Shown here piece by piece: positions 5,260-7,883 of a stretch of DNA of 7,883 nt (the stretch's first letter is position 1; each line of letters begins with the position of its first letter). The position numbers were made by a program, and so were the translations under genes. The stretch comes from Deltaproteobacteria bacterium (GTDB lineage: Bacteria > Desulfobacterota > Syntrophobacteria > B119-G9): the NCBI GenBank assembly GCA_003646715.1, contig QMLL01000064.1, positions 1 to 7,883 of the forward strand. Reading direction: 5' to 3'. The notes below the pieces were generated by a model, which worked only from the letters and a program-made list of their open reading frames with translations, was not told the DNA's origin and made no database searches.

Positions 5260-6288
5260 ATGATGAGGAACAGATGGATTAAACAGTTAATTATCTTTGC
5301 GGCAGTTGTGGGCCTGCTGGTCCCTGCTCTAGCGCAGGCTGCTGACAATGTAGTTATGTATCCCAAAATTTCAAGCTTTGTTTTATTCCTGGATCAGTCA
5401 GGATCCATGCAGAAAACATATAAGCCACTGGGAAAATCAAAGATAGTAGTTGCTAAGGACATTCTGTTGAGAATGAACAAAGAAATTCCGGAATTGAACT
5501 ATATGGGTTCAGTACAGCTTTTTGCACCGGATGAAGTTTTACTTGATCCTACGGTATATAACAGGGAAACTTTCCAGTCAGTTCTGGAAAAGATTCCGAC
5601 CAAATTCCCGATTTTTGGACGTTATACTCCGATGGCACCCGGAATGCAGAAACTTGATGAGACCATCCAGAGACTGAGCGGCGATATTGCTGTAATTATG
5701 CTCTCTGATGGTGAGGCTAACCGTGGTGGAGACCCGGTAGCAGAAGCTACGGCGATGAAAGAAAAGTATGGTAATCGCCTTTGCTTTCATGTAATTTCAC
5801 TTGCTACAAAAGCTGAAGGCGAAAAGGTCTTGCAGCAAATTGCTCAGTTGAACAACTGTGTATATGTGACAGCTGCTGACATGCAGAACCCCGAACTTCT
5901 GAAGAACTTTGTTAAAGACGTGTTCTATGCTTTCAAACCCGTGCAACGAGAAGTTATAATTCTTAGAGGAATCAACTTTGATTTTAATAAATATGACATC
6001 AAGCCCGAAGCACAGGCCATTCTTGATTCCGGTGTTGAAATTCTTAAGAAACACCCTGACATCAAGATAGTAATTGAAGGTCACACCGATTCTATCGGTA
6101 GTGAAGCATATAACCAGAAACTCTCCGAAAAGAGAGCCAAGGCCGTATATGACTATTTTGTCAAGAAAGGGATTTCACCCGACAGGATGAAGACAGTTGG
6201 TTACGGCGAAACCAGGCCCAAGGCCGACAACAGCACTGAAGAAGGCAGGGCCATCAACAGAAGAGTCGAAATCAAGGTAGTAAAATAA
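5260..6288 (+). CDS. Exported von Willebrand A + OmpA peptidoglycan-binding protein
   Basis: This 342-residue protein starts with a signal peptide (positive RNRWIK, hydrophobic 9-24, probable cleavage after AQA at 27). A von Willebrand factor A domain (about 37-225) shows the metal-ion-dependent adhesion site: D45-x-S47-x-S49, T123, and D150 in LSDGEAN. Such domains bind protein ligands through a divalent metal. An OmpA C-terminal domain (about 232-341) follows, with NFDFNKYDI (239-247), GHTDSIGSE (274-282) and R292. The residues that grip diaminopimelate in peptidoglycan correspond to D277 and R292. There is no beta-barrel, so the protein is predicted to be periplasmic or tethered to the cell wall. 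Cysteines 175 and 200 could form a disulfide within the vWA fold. It heads a plus-strand group with two further exported proteins. The domain calls are firm; the ligand is unknown. Confidence 0.93.
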   Translation: MMRNRWIKQLIIFAAVVGLLVPALAQAADNVVMYPKISSFVLFLDQSGSMQKTYKPLGKSKIVVAKDILLRMNKEIPELNYMGSVQLFAPDEVLLDPTVYNRETFQSVLEKIPTKFPIFGRYTPMAPGMQKLDETIQRLSGDIAVIMLSDGEANRGGDPVAEATAMKEKYGNRLCFHVISLATKAEGEKVLQQIAQLNNCVYVTAADMQNPELLKNFVKDVFYAFKPVQREVIILRGINFDFNKYDIKPEAQAILDSGVEILKKHPDIKIVIEGHTDSIGSEAYNQKLSEKRAKAVYDYFVKKGISPDRMKTVGYGETRPKADNSTEEGRAINRRVEIKVVK

Positions 6289-6307
6289 GGCTTAATAGCT
6301 GACTACT

Positions 6308-6763
6308 ATGAATAAACTATTGGGAGACCGGAAAATTTTTAGGTGGGACTTCTTATTTCCGGTTCTCCCTTTTTTTATTGTATTATGTCTACTGTCTACT
6401 CCTTATATGGCCCGGGGGGGTGATGTTCCACCGGAAATCCAGAGGAGTTTTGAGCAGTTTAAAGATAGGTGGTTTAAAAAATTATGCAAACATTGCCGCC
6501 TCGGAAAACGGTACATAACCGTCACCAAGGAAAATGGGAGATACATTGCAAAATATAAAGTTATAAGCAATAAAACTTCTTTGAGACTTAAGCGCACCGA
6601 AAGCAAAACTACTCCCTACGTAGCCGTCCTCAAGTATTCTGAAGATGAATATATCTCTGTTGCTGATACCGCAGAAAAGGCTAAAAGTGGTCCGTTCAGG
6701 CTGAACGATTCAAAACTAGTGACCGAAATATTCCCTTACGTGCATGGGAAATGGAGATATTAA
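6308..6763 (+). CDS. Small exported or membrane-anchored protein with a CxxC motif, function unknown
   Basis: I do not recognise this 151-residue protein. A hydrophobic stretch at about 15-32, after a basic amino terminus, reads as a signal peptide or anchor; cleavage after YMA (35) is possible. The rest is basic and probably mixed alpha/beta, with C60-K-H-C63 as the only cysteines of the mature part. The CKHC pair could bind metal or haem or form a disulfide, but no thioredoxin fold is evident. It is not a standard c-type haem site, which is CxxCH; here R64 follows. It starts 19 bp after the vWA-OmpA gene. An in-frame TAG at 6296-6298 rules out a longer ATG start, and there is no good ribosome site, so translation may depend on the upstream gene. 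Reading-frame length, export signal and spacing support it as a real gene. Confidence 0.75.
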   Translation: MNKLLGDRKIFRWDFLFPVLPFFIVLCLLSTPYMARGGDVPPEIQRSFEQFKDRWFKKLCKHCRLGKRYITVTKENGRYIAKYKVISNKTSLRLKRTESKTTPYVAVLKYSEDEYISVADTAEKAKSGPFRLNDSKLVTEIFPYVHGKWRY

Positions 6764-6775
6764 TTAAAAATCTCC
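6753..6775 (+). repeat. Small inverted repeat across a stop codon
   Basis: GGAGAT (6753-6758) and ATCTCC (6770-6775) can pair around an 11-nt AT-rich loop that contains the TAA of the CxxC gene. No T-run follows, so it is not an intrinsic terminator. It lies about 20 bases before the ribosome site of the next gene and may modulate coupling between the two. Confidence 0.25.
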
Positions 6776-6796
6776 TGGTAGTTAAACGGGTTTGTT

Positions 6797-6800
6797 GAGG
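6797..6800 (+). promoter_or_regulatory. Ribosome binding site of the C39-like lipoprotein gene
   Basis: GAGG lies six bases before the ATG at 6807, within the 43-bp gap after the CxxC gene. It supports independent translation initiation and this start choice. Confidence 0.55.
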
Positions 6801-6806
6801 TAGTTT

Positions 6807-7406
6807 ATGTATAGAACTATTCAAACTATGGTTGCAAAAGGACTGGTATTTGTACTTTTATCAGTCAGTTTGTGTGGTTGTGTCCACGTTTGGCCTTTCT
6901 CAGATGGAGAGTTAAAGGTTGAAGAGGAGTCTGTTTCGGCAATTCCCAAGAAAGCAAAGTGTTCTAAAGAGGTTCCATACGTTAAGGCGGATAGTGAAGA
7001 TATGATGGGACCTGCTGCTCTTGCCATGGTTTTGCGCTACTATGGATATGAAGTTTCACTCGAAGATATTGCGAAAGAAATTAAGCAAGACGAAAATGAA
7101 AAAATTATGCTCTCTGATCTTGCTCGATATGCCAAGAAGAGAGGTTTTAAAACGATTCCGTGTTGCGGCACCATTATGGCTATTAAGGATTCAATAGCAA
7201 ACGATATACCTGTGATAGTGATGGTAAAGGATACGCTGTTGCCGGTTTTTGGGAAGGAGCGTTTTCTTGTTATTTACGGATACGATGACGAGAAAGAGGC
7301 TCTCTACGCCCATGGTGAAAAGCCTTCCATGAAGATTTCGGAATCAAGCTTTCTCAGGGAATGGAAGGCCAAGAACTTCTTGTTTTTGATTATCACTCCT
7401 GAATAG
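6807..7406 (+). CDS. Lipoprotein with a degenerate C39-peptidase-like domain (predicted pseudo-enzyme)
   Basis: This 199-residue protein has a lipoprotein signal ending in LCGC (22-25), so C25 should be acylated. Residues 55-197 follow a C39/papain-like fold. VPYV (56-59), GPAALAMVLRYYG (68-80) and IPVIVMV (134-140) all have the family's usual form, as do FLVIYGYDDE (153-162) and a closing SFLREW...FLFLIITP. The catalytic residues are gone: the usual DCGP or QCGP reads MMGP, with Met67 where cysteine belongs; the preceding oxyanion glutamine is absent; and the histidine before the FLVIYGYD strand reads Arg152. It should therefore bind rather than cut peptides, as the inactive C39-like domains of some type I secretion transporters do. 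Cysteines 52, 119 and 120 are present but not in the active-site position. A GAGG ribosome site (6797-6800) precedes the ATG. The stop overlaps miaA by 14 bp. The fold is likely; the role is inferred. Confidence 0.82.
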   Translation: MYRTIQTMVAKGLVFVLLSVSLCGCVHVWPFSDGELKVEEESVSAIPKKAKCSKEVPYVKADSEDMMGPAALAMVLRYYGYEVSLEDIAKEIKQDENEKIMLSDLARYAKKRGFKTIPCCGTIMAIKDSIANDIPVIVMVKDTLLPVFGKERFLVIYGYDDEKEALYAHGEKPSMKISESSFLREWKAKNFLFLIITPE

Positions 7407-7883
7407 ACCTTCTTTTGTAAAATGCATCAATCTGGCGCTCAATTTCATCGTACTCGTCGGGTCTTAACCAGATGTATTCCTTGTCCCCTTTAAACCACGT
7501 TATTTGCCTTTTAGCATACCTTCTTGTGTCTCTCTGTAAAAGTTCAATAGCCCTTTCCAAAGATATTTCTCCTTTTAAATATCTGGCTATATGCTGGTAA
7601 CCTATGGAAGTCATGGAATTAAGTTCGGGGCTGTAACCTTCTAATAGTAGCGACTTCACTTCTTCCAGGAGCCCCTGGTCAATCATCTGAAGTACTCTTC
7701 TGTTTATTCTGTCGTAAAGTTCTTCTCGAGGTCTATAAAGAGCGATTTTGAGGGTTTCGTATTGCCTTGTTTCAAAGCGGTGTTGCTCCTGGAGTTTTGA
7801 GATTGGCTCCCCAGTCAAATAGTAGACTTCCAGAGCTCTTACGATGCGCTGTTTGTCGTTGGGATGAATTTTCTGTGCACTTA
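7393..7883 (-). CDS. miaA: tRNA dimethylallyltransferase, C-terminal half (runs off the window)
   Basis: MiaA transfers a dimethylallyl group to N6 of A37 in tRNAs that read UNN codons, the first step towards ms2i6A. The visible 163 codons begin mid-gene at 7881 and end with TGA at 7395-7393. The first of them, at the window edge, give SAQKIHPNDKQRIVRALEV, the conserved tRNA-binding stretch. LTGEPIS, LYDRINRRV, NSMTSIGYQ and RRYAKRQITWFKGD follow, all typical of the family's second half. MiaA is usually about 300 residues, so roughly half is missing, including the P-loop, which lies beyond the right edge. A TTG at 7818-7816 is internal, not a start. The gene is convergent with the C39-like lipoprotein gene and overlaps it by 14 bp. 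The hfq gene that often follows miaA is not there. Confidence 0.95.
   Translation of the reverse strand, partial: SAQKIHPNDKQRIVRALEVYYLTGEPISKLQEQHRFETRQYETLKIALYRPREELYDRINRRVLQMIDQGLLEEVKSLLLEGYSPELNSMTSIGYQHIARYLKGEISLERAIELLQRDTRRYAKRQITWFKGDKEYIWLRPDEYDEIERQIDAFYKRRSIQE

Noticed and set aside
6308..6763. Reading the CKHC protein as a thioredoxin-like oxidoreductase or a c-type cytochrome.
   Set aside because: There is no thioredoxin fold pattern around the cysteines, and the residue after the second cysteine is arginine, not the histidine needed for haem attachment.
6753..6775. Inverted repeat as a terminator between the CxxC and lipoprotein genes.
   Set aside because: The stem is only six pairs with an 11-nt loop and is followed by TGGTAG instead of a T-run.
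7816..7818. TTG as a start codon giving a 141-residue protein.
   Set aside because: The frame continues upstream to the window edge with conserved MiaA residues (IHPNDKQRIVRALEV), so the TTG is an internal leucine.
1..7883. Mobile element, phage, CRISPR or defence island.
   Set aside because: There are no transposase or integrase frames, no direct-repeat arrays and no long terminal repeats; most genes are conserved housekeeping or signalling families.

Overview
The window looks like ordinary chromosome from a Gram-negative bacterium with moderate, slightly AT-leaning base composition (judged by eye, not counted). The envelope genes require an outer membrane and peptidoglycan: an OmpA-type protein with a signal peptide, and a lipoprotein. 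Together with a sigma-54 response regulator and an HDOD protein, this suggests a Desulfobacterota/deltaproteobacterial-type genome. That placement is an inference, because no marker in the window fixes the taxonomy. I see no transposase, integrase, phage gene, CRISPR array, tRNA or rRNA.

Layout. Positions 1-324 hold no gene, but contain several inverted repeats and a candidate promoter. An HDOD signalling protein (325-1188, +) follows and meets, tail to tail, a PilR/NtrC-like sigma-54 response regulator (1185-2561, -); their stop codons overlap. Further right on the minus strand lie pyrC (dihydroorotase, 2662-3966) and pyrB (aspartate carbamoyltransferase, ending at 4048), transcribed in the order pyrB, pyrC, regulator. 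A divergent spacer of about 260-280 bp separates pyrB from a plus-strand group of three exported proteins: a von Willebrand A plus OmpA protein (5260-6288), a small secreted or membrane-anchored CxxC protein of unknown function (6308-6763), and a lipoprotein with a C39-peptidase fold that has lost its catalytic residues (6807-7406). The last gene overlaps, tail to tail, the C-terminal half of miaA (7393-7883, -), which runs out of the window.

How they fit together. PyrB and PyrC catalyse consecutive steps of UMP synthesis and are probably co-transcribed. The three plus-strand genes are probably one envelope operon, since all three products are exported and the gaps are 19 and 43 bp. The HDOD protein and the response regulator are both signalling proteins, but they are convergent and need not share a pathway. 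No histidine kinase for the regulator is visible.

Most worth a second look: the catalytically dead C39-like lipoprotein and its company; the foldable, possibly switchable leader at 20-160; the start-site choice in pyrB; the palindromes in the pyrB-pyrC gap and the ompA leader; and the two overlapping convergent gene ends with no visible terminator.
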